From positions 1 to 41,517 of the forward strand of contig JAAEMS010000197.1 of the NCBI GenBank assembly GCA_024225275.1: a stretch of 41,517 bases of DNA, in the 5' to 3' direction. The DNA is from Actinomycetes bacterium. GTDB taxonomy: Bacteria; Actinomycetota; Acidimicrobiia; Acidimicrobiales; JAAEMS01. Position 1 is the first letter of the stretch. Each line of letters begins with the position of its first letter. Below, piece by piece: positions 15,060 to 24,028 of this stretch. The notes under the pieces are model-generated. The model was not told the origin of the DNA, did not search any database, and saw nothing but the letters and a program-made list of their open reading frames with translations. Both the position numbers and the translations under genes were made by a program.

Positions 15060-16205
15060 TTGGGGAAAGGAACACCTACGGGAGCGGTCGCGGAGCATGC
15101 GGGCTCGGAGCCGGCACGCGTCGCCATCATCTCTTCCAGAGGTATCGAGCCGGTCGTCGGTTTCAGCGGCTGGTACGAGTTCGAAGACATGGTCTGCCGT
15201 CTCGACCGCGCCGATCGTATCGATCTGGGGCGCGGTCGCGACGACCGGCGCCTGCGCCTGACTCGGCGGGGGGAGCAAGTGGCCCGCAAAGCGGGCGCTC
15301 CGACCAAGCAGCACCTGAGGCTCGCCCAAACCCTGGAGCTCAGCGGCCAGTACGACCTCGTTCTGGCGGTCCTGACCCGGATCTCTGACCTTTTCCTGTT
15401 GGACCAACTCGGAGACTGGACCAAGGCTGGGCGCATCTCAGCCGTGATGCTCACCGAGGCATGGCGACCCTCCGTCGAGGACTCTTTCGGTCTCACCGAC
15501 CTATTGGCTGAGTTGGATCTGGTGTTCTGCTCAGGGAGCGAAGGTACAAACGCGCTTCGAGACAACGGCCTGCCTGAAACACACCTGCTGTGGCCCGGGG
15601 TCGACTGCGGCAGGTTCGCTCCACACCTACCCGATGACCGAAGGATCGACGTCTACAACCCAGGTCGCCGGGACGAAACCACCCACGCGAGCCTGAAAGG
15701 GGCAGCGAGGGACCGAGGGTGGTTCTACCTCTACGACTCCACCGCCGCCCCCACAACCAGCGATGTGATAGGCCATCGGGTGTCGTATGCCGAGTTGGTC
15801 CGTCGCTCTCGGGTGATGATCGCCAATTCGGCGAAGTTCGATCAGCTCGATCAACTGCGAGCGGGCCGCGATGTCCCGGGCCGACACTTCGAGGCCGCAG
15901 GCGCGGGCACCGTCATAGTGGGCGACTCGCCCGATCCGAGAAACCTCGAGCTGGCCCAGGTCGATCCTGGGCGCCTGGTCCAGATGCCATCCTCCACCGA
16001 CGATGTCGGGCCGCTCGTAGCTCTTCTGGCCGACCGAGACCGCTGGGCAGAGCTGTCCCGGATGGCACGACGCGAAGCCTTGGAGCGCCACGATTGGGCC
16101 TACCGCTGGTCCACCATTCTGGGAGCGGCGGGAATCGATCATCTTCCACCGCTCGACGAGCGAATCGCGGCGTTGGCCGAGGAAGCGTCAGAACCTCGCT
16201 CCTAG
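15060..16205 (+). CDS. Divergent glycosyltransferase-like protein, EPS locus
   Basis: 381 residues. The start is TTG at 15060, with AGGAG 7-8 nt upstream. The N-terminal half has alternating hydrophobic strands (VAIISSRG, YDLVLAVLTRI, LDLVFCSGS). The C-terminal half ends like a GT-B retaining or CgeB-type transferase: RHFEAAGAGTVIVGDSPDP, then DDVGPLVALLADRDRWAELSR-type helices. VWPGVD-like LLWPGVDCGRF resembles the GT interdomain hinge. I recognise the fold but no named family. It starts the EPS locus and its stop codon overlaps the convergent lyase-like gene in CTAG. Confidence 0.65.
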   Translation: MGKGTPTGAVAEHAGSEPARVAIISSRGIEPVVGFSGWYEFEDMVCRLDRADRIDLGRGRDDRRLRLTRRGEQVARKAGAPTKQHLRLAQTLELSGQYDLVLAVLTRISDLFLLDQLGDWTKAGRISAVMLTEAWRPSVEDSFGLTDLLAELDLVFCSGSEGTNALRDNGLPETHLLWPGVDCGRFAPHLPDDRRIDVYNPGRRDETTHASLKGAARDRGWFYLYDSTAAPTTSDVIGHRVSYAELVRRSRVMIANSAKFDQLDQLRAGRDVPGRHFEAAGAGTVIVGDSPDPRNLELAQVDPGRLVQMPSSTDDVGPLVALLADRDRWAELSRMARREALERHDWAYRWSTILGAAGIDHLPPLDERIAALAEEASEPRS

Positions 16206-17266
16206 TTCGGTTCCCCGAGCCGGGCCTGCAAATAGGAGTCGAGATCGCCGAAGATGTAGCGCTTGTGCAGGTCATTGATCAGAGACATCTCTCGCACCAT
16301 GACCGTGCGAACGGGAACTGTGTCGTCCCATGTGTTCTCCCCATACCAGTGGTAGAAGCCCAACTTGGCGTAGTCGAGTGACTCGGGCTGCTCATATCCG
16401 ATCGGGCCGGAGTAGTCGACGATCAGGCGCCCATCGGACCAGACCCGAAGGATGCCCTCGTCCGGATCCGTCGAGAGGTGAGCCTTGATGATGAACTCAT
16501 GCCACTGGCCTGAGAGGAATTGTGGCTCCCGGTGGAGAGACACAACAGCGGCACTCTCGTTCGAGATCTCCGGCCCGTCGTCCCACCGTCCGAGTATGTG
16601 GAGGTCGCGCCCGGACAGGTAGAACGCGAGCAATGGCGCGAGATCGGGCCCACTGGTTGTGCCATCATGCCATTGGGCAATGATCTGGTCATCTGTAGAT
16701 CCGTCCAGATCGCTCACGAGCAGGGACATGGTCTGCCAGAAGACCTCGTCCTTCGGGAGCCGGAACTCTGCCTCCAGGAAGGCGAGCTCGCACCTCTGGC
16801 CTCCCGCGTAGGGAGCATCATTGTGATCGGTTCGAAACACGAGCGAGTCCGGCCCGGACCCAACTGGGTCGGGCTCGATCCCGAACCGGAGAGAACTCTC
16901 ATCGGCCAGGCCCGATCCAACGAACCCCTCGGGTCGCGACGAGGCCGGGAACTGGTCCCCATCACATTGGACCTGGCCGGGCAGCTCGGCCAGGGGGGCC
17001 CTCCCGTCCACTTGAACCACCAGATCCTCTGCCTGGATCTCTTTCGGGGGCCGGGGGGCCGTAGTGCTGACGGGAACCGAGGTCGTGGTCGCGTCGAACA
17101 CCGGTGGTGTGTACAGGGTGTCGTTCACTCCCGCCGGATTGGCCGTCAGCTCGTCCTGCTGGTCTTGCTCGTCTTGGCGACCGGCGGATCCACCTTGGGA
17201 GCAGCTGGCGGCCAGGACGGCGGCGACAGCCAGCCAGACGAGGGGGCGTGTGACCTTGGCCGTCAC
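16202..17266 (-). CDS. Secreted lipoprotein, heparin-lyase-like (polysaccharide lyase fold)
   Basis: 354 residues. A lipoprotein signal (LAVAAVLAASC) and a polar Gln/Thr-rich linker to about residue 75 precede a beta-rich domain. The domain has GGQRCELAF, DEVFWQTMSLLVSDLDG, QIIAQWHDG, RVWSDGRLIVDYSGPIGY and DYAKLGFYHWYG, the layout of the polysaccharide lyase family related to heparin lyase I (PF14099-type). Such enzymes cut uronate-containing chains by beta-elimination; binding without cleavage is also possible. A clear paralogue lies at 19563-20909. ATG 17266 overlaps the sulfotransferase stop by 4 nt, so the two are coupled. Confidence 0.75.
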   Translation of the reverse strand: MTAKVTRPLVWLAVAAVLAASCSQGGSAGRQDEQDQQDELTANPAGVNDTLYTPPVFDATTTSVPVSTTAPRPPKEIQAEDLVVQVDGRAPLAELPGQVQCDGDQFPASSRPEGFVGSGLADESSLRFGIEPDPVGSGPDSLVFRTDHNDAPYAGGQRCELAFLEAEFRLPKDEVFWQTMSLLVSDLDGSTDDQIIAQWHDGTTSGPDLAPLLAFYLSGRDLHILGRWDDGPEISNESAAVVSLHREPQFLSGQWHEFIIKAHLSTDPDEGILRVWSDGRLIVDYSGPIGYEQPESLDYAKLGFYHWYGENTWDDTVPVRTVMVREMSLINDLHKRYIFGDLDSYLQARLGEPN

Positions 17267-18132
17267 AGCTTCGATGGTGTGAGAGAGAGACGATCAGCTG
17301 CCGAGTACGCCGTGACCCTGCCTCGGGCCGTGAGGCGGCGAGCCAGGGCCGGCCTGGGTAGGGCCTCGTAGCCGAACTCGCTCGGCAACCCGCCGACAAC
17401 GGCAGCGACGGTATCTCGATTCCTCTCGCTGAGCTCTGTCCCTCGATCGGCGGGATCGAAGCCAGCGGGTCGGTCCACGGGATGCCAGGTAACGGGACTG
17501 TCCGAAGCAATAGCGCTCGACCCCCGCACGGGCAGCGCGCTGACGCCGTCGAACGGGAACGAGTTGGCAGGGAGCCCCACCTCAGCGAGCCCCGTTCGAA
17601 CCACGGCTGCTGGATCCTCGACCAAGTCCTCGTACTTGATGACCTTGGTGTCCGCGTGTTGGTCGCAGAAGCGCAGGATCTCGCGAGCCCCGGTAGCCCA
17701 GCGACTCGCCGCGGCGGCAACATCGCTCCCCCAGGTGCGAACCGATGAAGCGACGACTGCTGTCGGGGATCGGACGATGATCAAGAGGTGAGCATCGGGA
17801 AACAGCTGGGGCGCCAACCCGATGTTCCGCGGGTAGGGCGTCTTGGTGAGCATCAGCCGTTCCGGGTCGAGATCCTGACCGATCAGATCCAGCAAACCCT
17901 GACCCAGGGCCTGGAGAACAGCTTGGGTTGGGATGTCCTGTTCCACCCACCGGTTCCAGAACCCGGTCAGCGATCTGGCGTAGCGCTCAAGCTCATCGGC
18001 GAAGAGGTTGAGCCCGGCTTCGTACACGAAGTCTGATGGCTCGGCATCGGGATGAAGGGCGAGGAGGTCATGAAGGTAGTTGGTGCCGGACCGGGGCGTG
18101 ACACCGTAGATGAGAAGGGCTCGACGAGACAT
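17263..18132 (-). CDS. Sulfotransferase-family protein (1)
   Basis: 289 residues from ATG 18132; ATG 18144 or further upstream is possible. The PAPS-binding 5' loop TPRSGTNYLHDLL is close to the N-terminus and the 3'-phosphate strand LLIIVRSPTAVVASS lies near residue 125. Conserved later parts include KYEDLVEDPAAVV. The family moves sulfate from PAPS to a hydroxyl or amine of a carbohydrate or other acceptor. Its coupling with a lyase-like exoprotein and its place among glycosyltransferases point to a polysaccharide acceptor. A TACCAT box (18148-18143) precedes the start by 10 nt. Confidence 0.85.
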   Translation of the reverse strand: MSRRALLIYGVTPRSGTNYLHDLLALHPDAEPSDFVYEAGLNLFADELERYARSLTGFWNRWVEQDIPTQAVLQALGQGLLDLIGQDLDPERLMLTKTPYPRNIGLAPQLFPDAHLLIIVRSPTAVVASSVRTWGSDVAAAASRWATGAREILRFCDQHADTKVIKYEDLVEDPAAVVRTGLAEVGLPANSFPFDGVSALPVRGSSAIASDSPVTWHPVDRPAGFDPADRGTELSERNRDTVAAVVGGLPSEFGYEALPRPALARRLTARGRVTAYSAADRLSLTPSKL

Positions 18133-18142
18133 CAGGGACACC

Positions 18143-18148
18143 ATGGTA
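18143..18148 (-). promoter_or_regulatory. Candidate -10 box for the sulfotransferase-lyase pair
   Basis: TACCAT on the minus strand, 10 nt before the ATG at 18132, giving a nearly leaderless transcript. It supports 18132 over the longer frame. Confidence 0.35.
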
Positions 18149-18184
18149 GTCCCCGCGAACCGCGGCTCAGCGGCGCGGGTCGGA

Positions 18185-18190
18185 TACGGT
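18185..18190 (+). promoter_or_regulatory. Candidate -10 box for the glycosyltransferase at 18236
   Basis: TACGGT on the plus strand, about 45 nt before the GTG start, leaving room for the GGGGA ribosome site. Confidence 0.35.
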
Positions 18191-18235
18191 GTCGCCCCGA
18201 GAGGCTGGTATGAGTTCACAGCAGGGGACAACCGA

Positions 18236-19426
18236 GTGAGCGGTCAATCAAGGATCATTGTCGTTGTTCACAATCTGCCTGTTCCCTACGATCGACGAGT
18301 GTGGCTCGAGGCAACGACCCTTTCCGAAGCCGGCCACGATGTCACGATCATCTGCCCTGCCACTCAGTCGTTCCCGGACAAGCGCGAGAGACTCGAGGGC
18401 ATTCAGATCCATCGATTCGCCGTCAAGGAAGGGCGATCGCCGCTGGGGCTCGCCGTAGAGTTCCTGGTCGGCTTCACATCTGTGAGTTTCCGCTACCTGG
18501 TGCTGCGGGCGAAAGGGCCGATCGCCGTCCTGCATGTGTGCAATCCGCCGGAGATCTACTGGCCGTTGGGCCTTCTGGCCCGCGCCACTGGCACCAGGTT
18601 CGTGTTCGATCATCACGACCTCTCCCCCGAGATGTATCGGGCGAAGTTCAAGCGCGGTCCCGACCTGGTCTATCGAGCGCTCCTGTTCCTCGAACGTCGC
18701 ACCTACCGAAGTGCCAACGCCGTCATCACCACCAACGAGTCGTACCGAGAGATCGTGACCGCTCGCACCGGAACACCCCCAGAAATCGCCACCATCGTGA
18801 GGTCCGGGCCATCAGTGGCCCGGTTCCAGAAACACGAGCCCGACCTGACGTTACGGCGGGGCAGCGAGCACCTGATGGTCTTCCTCGGGGAAATCGGCGA
18901 ACAGGACGGGGTCGAGACCCTCATCCAGGTTGCCGCCGTCCTGCGCGAACGGGGCGTCGATGTCCACACATTGGTCATCGGCGACGGCCCCGCGCTTCAG
19001 TCGACGCAAGAGCTTGCGGACCGCCTGGGTGTTGCCGGCCACTGTACGTTCGCGGGCCGGGTGTCCGACGACGACCAATTGAGCCGCATGCTCTCCTCTG
19101 CCGATGTCGGCGTCGTGCCCGACCCAAACACCGACTGGTCCCGGCACTCCACTATGAACAAGGTCATGGAGTACATGTTCTTCGGTCTCCCGGTGGCCGC
19201 GTTCGATCTCATCGAGACACGATTCTCTGCCCAGGGCGCCGCGCTCTACGCTCGTCCGGACGACATAGACGATCTCGCATCCGTGACCCAGCGCCTGCTC
19301 GAGGACCCTGAATTGAGGGTCGCCATGGGGCAAGTAGGCGAGGACCGCCTGCACGAGGAACTGTCGTGGGAACACAGCGTTCCTGAATTGTTGGGGCTGT
19401 ATCGACGCCTCCTGGCCTCGACCTGA
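18236..19426 (+). CDS. GT4-type glycosyltransferase (1)
   Basis: 396 residues from GTG 18236, which has GGGGA about 8 nt upstream; the longer frame to 18110 overlaps the divergent gene. GT-B fold: the N-terminal acceptor domain has VHNLPVPYDRRVWLEATTL and FDHHDLSPEMYRAKF, typical of WcfI/WbuB-like EPS transferases. The C-terminal nucleotide-sugar domain has FLGEIGEQDGVETLI, VIGDGP and MNKVMEYMFFGLPVAAFDL. The GT4 Glu of the EX7E region is present (MEYMFFGLPV). It probably adds one residue of the lipid-linked repeat on the cytosolic face. Donor unknown. Confidence 0.9.
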   Translation: MSGQSRIIVVVHNLPVPYDRRVWLEATTLSEAGHDVTIICPATQSFPDKRERLEGIQIHRFAVKEGRSPLGLAVEFLVGFTSVSFRYLVLRAKGPIAVLHVCNPPEIYWPLGLLARATGTRFVFDHHDLSPEMYRAKFKRGPDLVYRALLFLERRTYRSANAVITTNESYREIVTARTGTPPEIATIVRSGPSVARFQKHEPDLTLRRGSEHLMVFLGEIGEQDGVETLIQVAAVLRERGVDVHTLVIGDGPALQSTQELADRLGVAGHCTFAGRVSDDDQLSRMLSSADVGVVPDPNTDWSRHSTMNKVMEYMFFGLPVAAFDLIETRFSAQGAALYARPDDIDDLASVTQRLLEDPELRVAMGQVGEDRLHEELSWEHSVPELLGLYRRLLAST

Positions 19427-19562
19427 GCCCATTCCTCCCTGGGGTCTGCGTGCACACCGCGCCCCCGGATCATGCCCCTCAAGTGGTGCCGTTCACTGGT
19501 CGAACAACAGATACGACGCCGTGCGAAACAGCCGTCCCCGCACCGGGCTTCGTGATTCCTCG

Positions 19563-20909
19563 ATGGACGACTCCCACCACCCAACCAAAGCGCTGCGCCA
19601 ACTCTTGGTTCACCGGCCTGTTCTTGGCGGTGTCACCCTCGTCGGGGCCCTGTTGGTGAGCATGGCCGTGCCCTCCCATGGCGGGCAGCACATCTCAGCC
19701 GATGCCAGCTACCAGGATGAGCCTCCGGAGATGCTGGCCTTCGTTGCAGGTCGACCAGAACCGGGCCTCAATGGTCTTGGTGCTCCGGTGGCAGCCCTAC
19801 CAGTTGGGGAAGGTCTCGGGGGCCCGCTGCCCGCGACCACGGCTACTCGAAGCTCCACGAACGATGAAGGACCCGACACCTCACCAGTGGCCCCGTCATC
19901 CCCGATCGTCCAACCAGTGCCCAGCCCCACCCCTCCTCCTTCGAGCCCGGAGAAGGCCCCGGCGCCAGACGAAGACAACAACGACGGAAGTACCCCCACC
20001 CTCCCCCCGCAAGACTCAGAAGGTGGACCGTCCCCGGCAGTCTCGCCGCCTTCATCGGCCGTTCCGGTCTCACCGACCACTCCGGGCGCGGCGGTCAACC
20101 CAGCCGATCTCCTTCTTCACCTCCCAGCCGGGCCTGCCATCTTCGACACCAATTGGGGTGGTATCCAATGCGTGGGCACCCAGGTCTCATCGAACGCAGC
20201 CGGCGACGGAATGGTCGGCTCTGACATTGCCGGTTCTGATCTCCGATTCGGCCTGGCTCCGGATCCCGATGGGTCCGGGTCCGACGTCCTGGTACTACGG
20301 ACCCACCACACGGACCCTAAGTACGCATCCGGCCAACGCTGCGAGTTGTCGATAGGCCAGGAACCAGCTCGACTCGTGCACGATGAAGTGATCTGGCAGA
20401 GCTTCTCCATCCGACACACCGAACTCTCTGGTTCGAGTGACAAGCAGATCATCGCCCAGTGGCACGACGGGGATCACACCCGCTCCAAGACCCCGTTCCT
20501 TGCCTGGTATGTCCAGGGCGGCAGGCTGGAGATCGTTGGTCGCCACAACGCGTCTACAGAGCCGAAGAACGAGACCTCAACGACACATTCCCTCTTCGTG
20601 GACAACAGCTACGAAGGTGAAACATGGACCGACTACGTCATCCAGTCCCGGATTTCCCACGATCCCGCTCAGGATCCATTCGTGCGCATCTGGCGGAACG
20701 GGCAGCTCATCGTCGACTACGCCGGACCGCTTGGCTACAACCAACCGGGAGTCACGGACTACGCGAAGCTCGGCTTCTACCATTGGTACGGTGGCAATGA
20801 TTGGGATCTGGCGGTGCCCACGCGTACCGTCTGGATCCGCTACGCCGGCCTCGTTGCTGATGGGGACGGTAGCTACACGGTCGAATCCATCGAGGAGCTC
20901 ATGGGATAG
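19563..20909 (+). CDS. Membrane-anchored heparin-lyase-like protein with Pro-rich linker
   Basis: 448 residues from ATG 19563; GTG 19521 is an alternative, and neither has a clear ribosome site. One hydrophobic segment (VLGGVTLVGALLVSMAVPS) is followed by a 120-residue Pro/Ser/Thr linker. A C-terminal beta-rich domain of about 255 residues matches the protein at 16202-17266 motif by motif: SGQRCELSIG, DEVIWQSFSI, KQIIAQWHDG, RIWRNGQLIVDYAGPLGY and DYAKLGFYHWYG. The linker suggests reach across the cell wall. It sits between two glycosyltransferase genes. Enzyme activity is inferred from fold only. Confidence 0.75.
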   Translation: MDDSHHPTKALRQLLVHRPVLGGVTLVGALLVSMAVPSHGGQHISADASYQDEPPEMLAFVAGRPEPGLNGLGAPVAALPVGEGLGGPLPATTATRSSTNDEGPDTSPVAPSSPIVQPVPSPTPPPSSPEKAPAPDEDNNDGSTPTLPPQDSEGGPSPAVSPPSSAVPVSPTTPGAAVNPADLLLHLPAGPAIFDTNWGGIQCVGTQVSSNAAGDGMVGSDIAGSDLRFGLAPDPDGSGSDVLVLRTHHTDPKYASGQRCELSIGQEPARLVHDEVIWQSFSIRHTELSGSSDKQIIAQWHDGDHTRSKTPFLAWYVQGGRLEIVGRHNASTEPKNETSTTHSLFVDNSYEGETWTDYVIQSRISHDPAQDPFVRIWRNGQLIVDYAGPLGYNQPGVTDYAKLGFYHWYGGNDWDLAVPTRTVWIRYAGLVADGDGSYTVESIEELMG

Positions 20910-20913
20910 AGGG

Positions 20914-22038
20914 TCAGCCCAGTCCGGGGCCGATCACGTCCCGATAGACAGACAGATGTTGCTCGGCCACGGCATCCCAGGACAGCGCCCCGCCCGCAAG
21001 CAACAAGCCCGCCTCGGCCTTGTTCAGGACTGGGCCCGGCCCGGCCAGCAGTGTGCTCAGGGCCTCGGCCAAAGAGACCGGATCGCCCGGAGCAACCAGA
21101 GTCGCGATCGATTCGTCGAGCAAGTCGGCCAGGCCGCCGACAGTAGTGGCAACCAGAGGCGTCCCCAGACCCAACGCGAGCGCGGCGACCCCACTCTGGG
21201 ATGCCTCGCGGTACGGCAAGATGACCGCCGTCGCCAGATCGAACTGTCTGACCACCTCTTCTCGATCGAGGTACCGGTCGAAGATCTCGAACGACAACCA
21301 TGGCGGCGTGGCCTCCGTGGGCAGCTCAATCGGCTCTCCCTTGCCGGCAATCACCAGCGTCACTGGTTTGCCCGGGTCGGGGACGAGCCGCACCAGCGCG
21401 TCTACCAGCACGTCAAGCCCCTTGTAGGCCCACCGCCGGCCGAAGAACAGGAGGCGGCCCGGTTCCCGAGCGACCTGGGTAGGGGCCCCGGCCTCTCGGT
21501 ACAGCGAGCCGAGTTCGCCATGAGGCACCACGACCGAACGGGCCCTGGGGACTCCCCAGTTGTCTTCCAAAGCCCGCCCCAGCACCTCCCCGTGGACGAG
21601 AAACCGGTCGACCCGTCGGGCGAAGAGCTTCTGACTGGGGATGGCGCCGGCCCGATAGGTCCGATCTCCTGGATGGCGTACGACATCGTGGACCGTCATC
21701 AAGACCGGACAGGAAGAGCGCCGGGACGCCAGGGCCAGGTTGATGACCGGATCTCCACTCTGCTGAACATGTACGACATCAGACTCCATCGCCAGGAGTC
21801 GATCCACGATGCGCCACGACGCGATCAGACCGCGAGGATCCCTGATGCGGGGCTTGGGAATTCGAACCAGCTCCACCCCAGGGTGAATCTCGCTGGGTGG
21901 CGTCCGCTTGTCATCGAGGGGCTGTACCAATGTCAGCAGTGTGCGATCCTGCCGGGCAATGGCATTCGCGAGACTCGTCGTGTAATCGTCGTACGCGTCG
22001 CTGTAGAGGGCAATCCTGACAGGGGCGCTCTTGGACAC
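20914..22038 (-). CDS. GT4-type glycosyltransferase (2)
   Basis: 374 residues from GTG 22038, which lies 8 nt after TACCTT; the frame is open to 22095 but that part overlaps the divergent gene. Readable parts are VRIALYSDAYDDYTTSLANA, DVVHVQQSGDP, VLMTVHDVVRHPGDRTYRAG, LLFFGRRWAYKGLDVLVDAL and the C-terminal donor site ILPYREASQSGVAALALGLGTPLVATTVGGL. This is the pattern of GT-B retaining transferases. It converges with the lyase-like gene 4 bp away. Donor and acceptor are unknown. Confidence 0.9.
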   Translation of the reverse strand: MSKSAPVRIALYSDAYDDYTTSLANAIARQDRTLLTLVQPLDDKRTPPSEIHPGVELVRIPKPRIRDPRGLIASWRIVDRLLAMESDVVHVQQSGDPVINLALASRRSSCPVLMTVHDVVRHPGDRTYRAGAIPSQKLFARRVDRFLVHGEVLGRALEDNWGVPRARSVVVPHGELGSLYREAGAPTQVAREPGRLLFFGRRWAYKGLDVLVDALVRLVPDPGKPVTLVIAGKGEPIELPTEATPPWLSFEIFDRYLDREEVVRQFDLATAVILPYREASQSGVAALALGLGTPLVATTVGGLADLLDESIATLVAPGDPVSLAEALSTLLAGPGPVLNKAEAGLLLAGGALSWDAVAEQHLSVYRDVIGPGLG

Positions 22039-22046
22039 GGTGTCGA

Positions 22047-22052
22047 AAGGTA
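22047..22052 (-). promoter_or_regulatory. Leaderless-type -10 box for glycosyltransferase (2)
   Basis: TACCTT on the minus strand, 8 nt before the GTG at 22038. It overlaps the upstream region of the divergent glycosyltransferase gene at 22064. Confidence 0.4.
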
Positions 22053-22063
22053 GCAGGAGAACC

Positions 22064-23128
22064 ATGCCAACAGGAACCACCGAACCCTCCCCCATCCGGG
22101 TCTGTCACCTCGGGCCGAAACCGCGAGAGGCGGGCGGTGGGGGAATGGCATCGGTGATCGCCCAGCTCCAGGCATCGAGCCCTCCCGACATCGAGCAGAC
22201 TTCGATCGCGACCATGAACATCAATCGACGGTTGTGGTCGATCGACCGGATGGCCCCGGCGATCGCCGCCCTGCTCAAGCTTCGGGGACGAGAGCCGAAC
22301 ACGATCCTGCACGTCCACTTGGGTCCTGCTGGCTCCACCGTCCGCGAAGGCTTCTTCGCAATCCTGGGTTCCCGGCTCGGGTTCAGGGTGGTGACCACCG
22401 TCCACTCGAGCCGCCTGGCGACAGACCTGCAACGCCCGGGCCGGAGCCGAGTGATCAGGACGGTCTTGCGCTCCAGCACCATGGTTCGGACCCTCGGCCC
22501 TGCCGCCGAGGAACTGATCAGACCCTTGCTGGGGGAGGATACGGACCTGGTCACGATCCCCAACGGGATCGAGCTGGTCGACCGGCCAGGGCCTCCGCCC
22601 GATTCAGGAATTGTGCTCTTCGCCGGTGAGGTCGGTCCCCGCAAGGGAGTGGATGTGCTTCTCGAGGGATGGCCCGCAGTACGCCGGGCCCTCCCCCGCA
22701 GCCGGCTTCTTCTGATCGGGCCACTGGCGGAAGGGTTCGAATGCCCCGAGACCGAGGGGGTCGAATTCCTGGGGCCAGTGGAGCCGAGCGAAGTCCGTGA
22801 CCACATCGATCAGGCTGACCTATGTGTCCTGCCCTCCCTGGCCGAAGCCTTCCCGATGTTCCTGCTGGAGGCAATGGGGGGCGCGAGACCAGTGGTCTCC
22901 ACACCGGTGGGCGACATCCCGACGATGCTCGAGGGCTTCGACCTTCTCGTCCCACCGGGTGACGCCGAAGCCCTGGCCGCGAAGCTCGAGGAGCTACTCC
23001 AGATGGAGGAGTCTGCAACACGCGAGCTGGGTGACCGCCTCCGGGCGAGGGTTGAGGAGCGCTACTCGGCCGTAGGCGTGGGGGCCGAACTGGCTGAGCA
23101 CTACCGGCGCCTGGCCCGCCCGGGCTGA
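22064..23128 (+). CDS. GT4-type glycosyltransferase (3)
   Basis: 354 residues from ATG 22064, with AGGAG 6 nt upstream. N-terminal parts include VCHLGPKPREAGGGGMASVI and ILHVHLGPAGSTVREGFFAI; the glycine-rich loop is typical of GT4 acceptor domains. The C-terminal part has IVLFAGEVGPRKGVDVLLEG, DLCVLPSLAEAFPMFLLEAM and GGARPVVSTPVGDIPTMLEG, with the paired Glu residues of the EX7E motif visible (EAFPMFLLE). Its upstream region overlaps the divergent gene's start. It converges with the second sulfotransferase, with only 2 bp between stops. Confidence 0.92.
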   Translation: MPTGTTEPSPIRVCHLGPKPREAGGGGMASVIAQLQASSPPDIEQTSIATMNINRRLWSIDRMAPAIAALLKLRGREPNTILHVHLGPAGSTVREGFFAILGSRLGFRVVTTVHSSRLATDLQRPGRSRVIRTVLRSSTMVRTLGPAAEELIRPLLGEDTDLVTIPNGIELVDRPGPPPDSGIVLFAGEVGPRKGVDVLLEGWPAVRRALPRSRLLLIGPLAEGFECPETEGVEFLGPVEPSEVRDHIDQADLCVLPSLAEAFPMFLLEAMGGARPVVSTPVGDIPTMLEGFDLLVPPGDAEALAAKLEELLQMEESATRELGDRLRARVEERYSAVGVGAELAEHYRRLARPG

Positions 23129-23130
23129 GG

Positions 23131-23895
23131 TCAGGTGAGGCTGTACCCGAGCTCGCCCAGCAATGGCTGGCAAGCCTCTTGAACGGACGCGACCTGCTCG
23201 GCAGGGAACTCCCTCCATCGGCCTTGTGACGGTTGGGGCGAGATCTGAGCAACGGCCCGCCCCCTGGCCAGGTCGTCGTCTACCCCGAGAAGGGCGTGGA
23301 TCCGCCTCACTTCGGACTCGGGGTCAGACATGAGGTCCTCCCAGCGCGAGAGCAGGTACCGGTCTCCAAACAACTCTTGGGCCTCGGCTGCCCCCTTCTG
23401 ATTGGCCACTGACCAGTAGTGACCGCGCTGGACTTCGAAAGGATCCTCTTGTTGTTCCTCGGTGAGCAGGAACAGCCGCTCGAGCAGGGTGTGGGGCCCG
23501 CCGAGAGCCACATCCCGCCCGTCCCTCACGACGTGAATGAAATAGGCGTCCGGGAAGCTCCTCGCGATGATCGGCAGGGACAGCAGGGTGAGCGGATTCT
23601 TCCATCCCCAGCGACCGCGCCGACGAAACGGCCCGGTTGCTACCAGCATGGATTTGAGGGCGAGAGCTTCGAGCACCTCGTGGCGCGGGGTGTCGTCGTC
23701 CCGCAGCCCCTTGATCGCCCACGAGTAGTAGAACCGTCTGAGCAAGAGGTTGTCGTGATACCAGACCTCGTCGCGTCCTTTGAGCGCCCTCACCAGCCAC
23801 GGAGCGCCCAACATCTCGACCCCCGCCTCTACCGCTACGGCTCGGTAGGCTCGGGTACCCGAGCCCGCTACGCCCCCAATGACTACAGGTGCCAT
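23131..23895 (-). CDS. Sulfotransferase-family protein (2)
   Basis: 254 residues from ATG 23895 (GTG 23898 directly before it). The PAPS 5' loop is VVIGGVAGSGTRAYRAV at the very N-terminus, and the 3'-phosphate strand is YFIHVVRDGRDVALG. A KNPLTLLSLPIIARSFPDA segment sits between them. It is not a close relative of the sulfotransferase at 17263, so the locus has two different sulfotransferases. Substrate unknown; location between a glycosyltransferase and the flippase favours a saccharide. Confidence 0.85.
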   Translation of the reverse strand: MAPVVIGGVAGSGTRAYRAVAVEAGVEMLGAPWLVRALKGRDEVWYHDNLLLRRFYYSWAIKGLRDDDTPRHEVLEALALKSMLVATGPFRRRGRWGWKNPLTLLSLPIIARSFPDAYFIHVVRDGRDVALGGPHTLLERLFLLTEEQQEDPFEVQRGHYWSVANQKGAAEAQELFGDRYLLSRWEDLMSDPESEVRRIHALLGVDDDLARGRAVAQISPQPSQGRWREFPAEQVASVQEACQPLLGELGYSLT

Positions 23896-24028
23896 CACCT
23901 CTGTACTCAAACTGTCCTCCTGCAAGTCGATTGGGAGGGGCCAGTCCAGACCCCATCCACACATGGCCAGCATACGGGGAACAGATGGGCCCACTCATGA
24001 CCTCACCCCACCACCGTCCAGCAACGTC

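Noticed and set aside
20437..22053. 538-codon plus-strand frame crossing the lyase-like gene end and the whole of GT4-2.
   Set aside because: It overlaps two genes with clear family motifs and has no recognisable domain.
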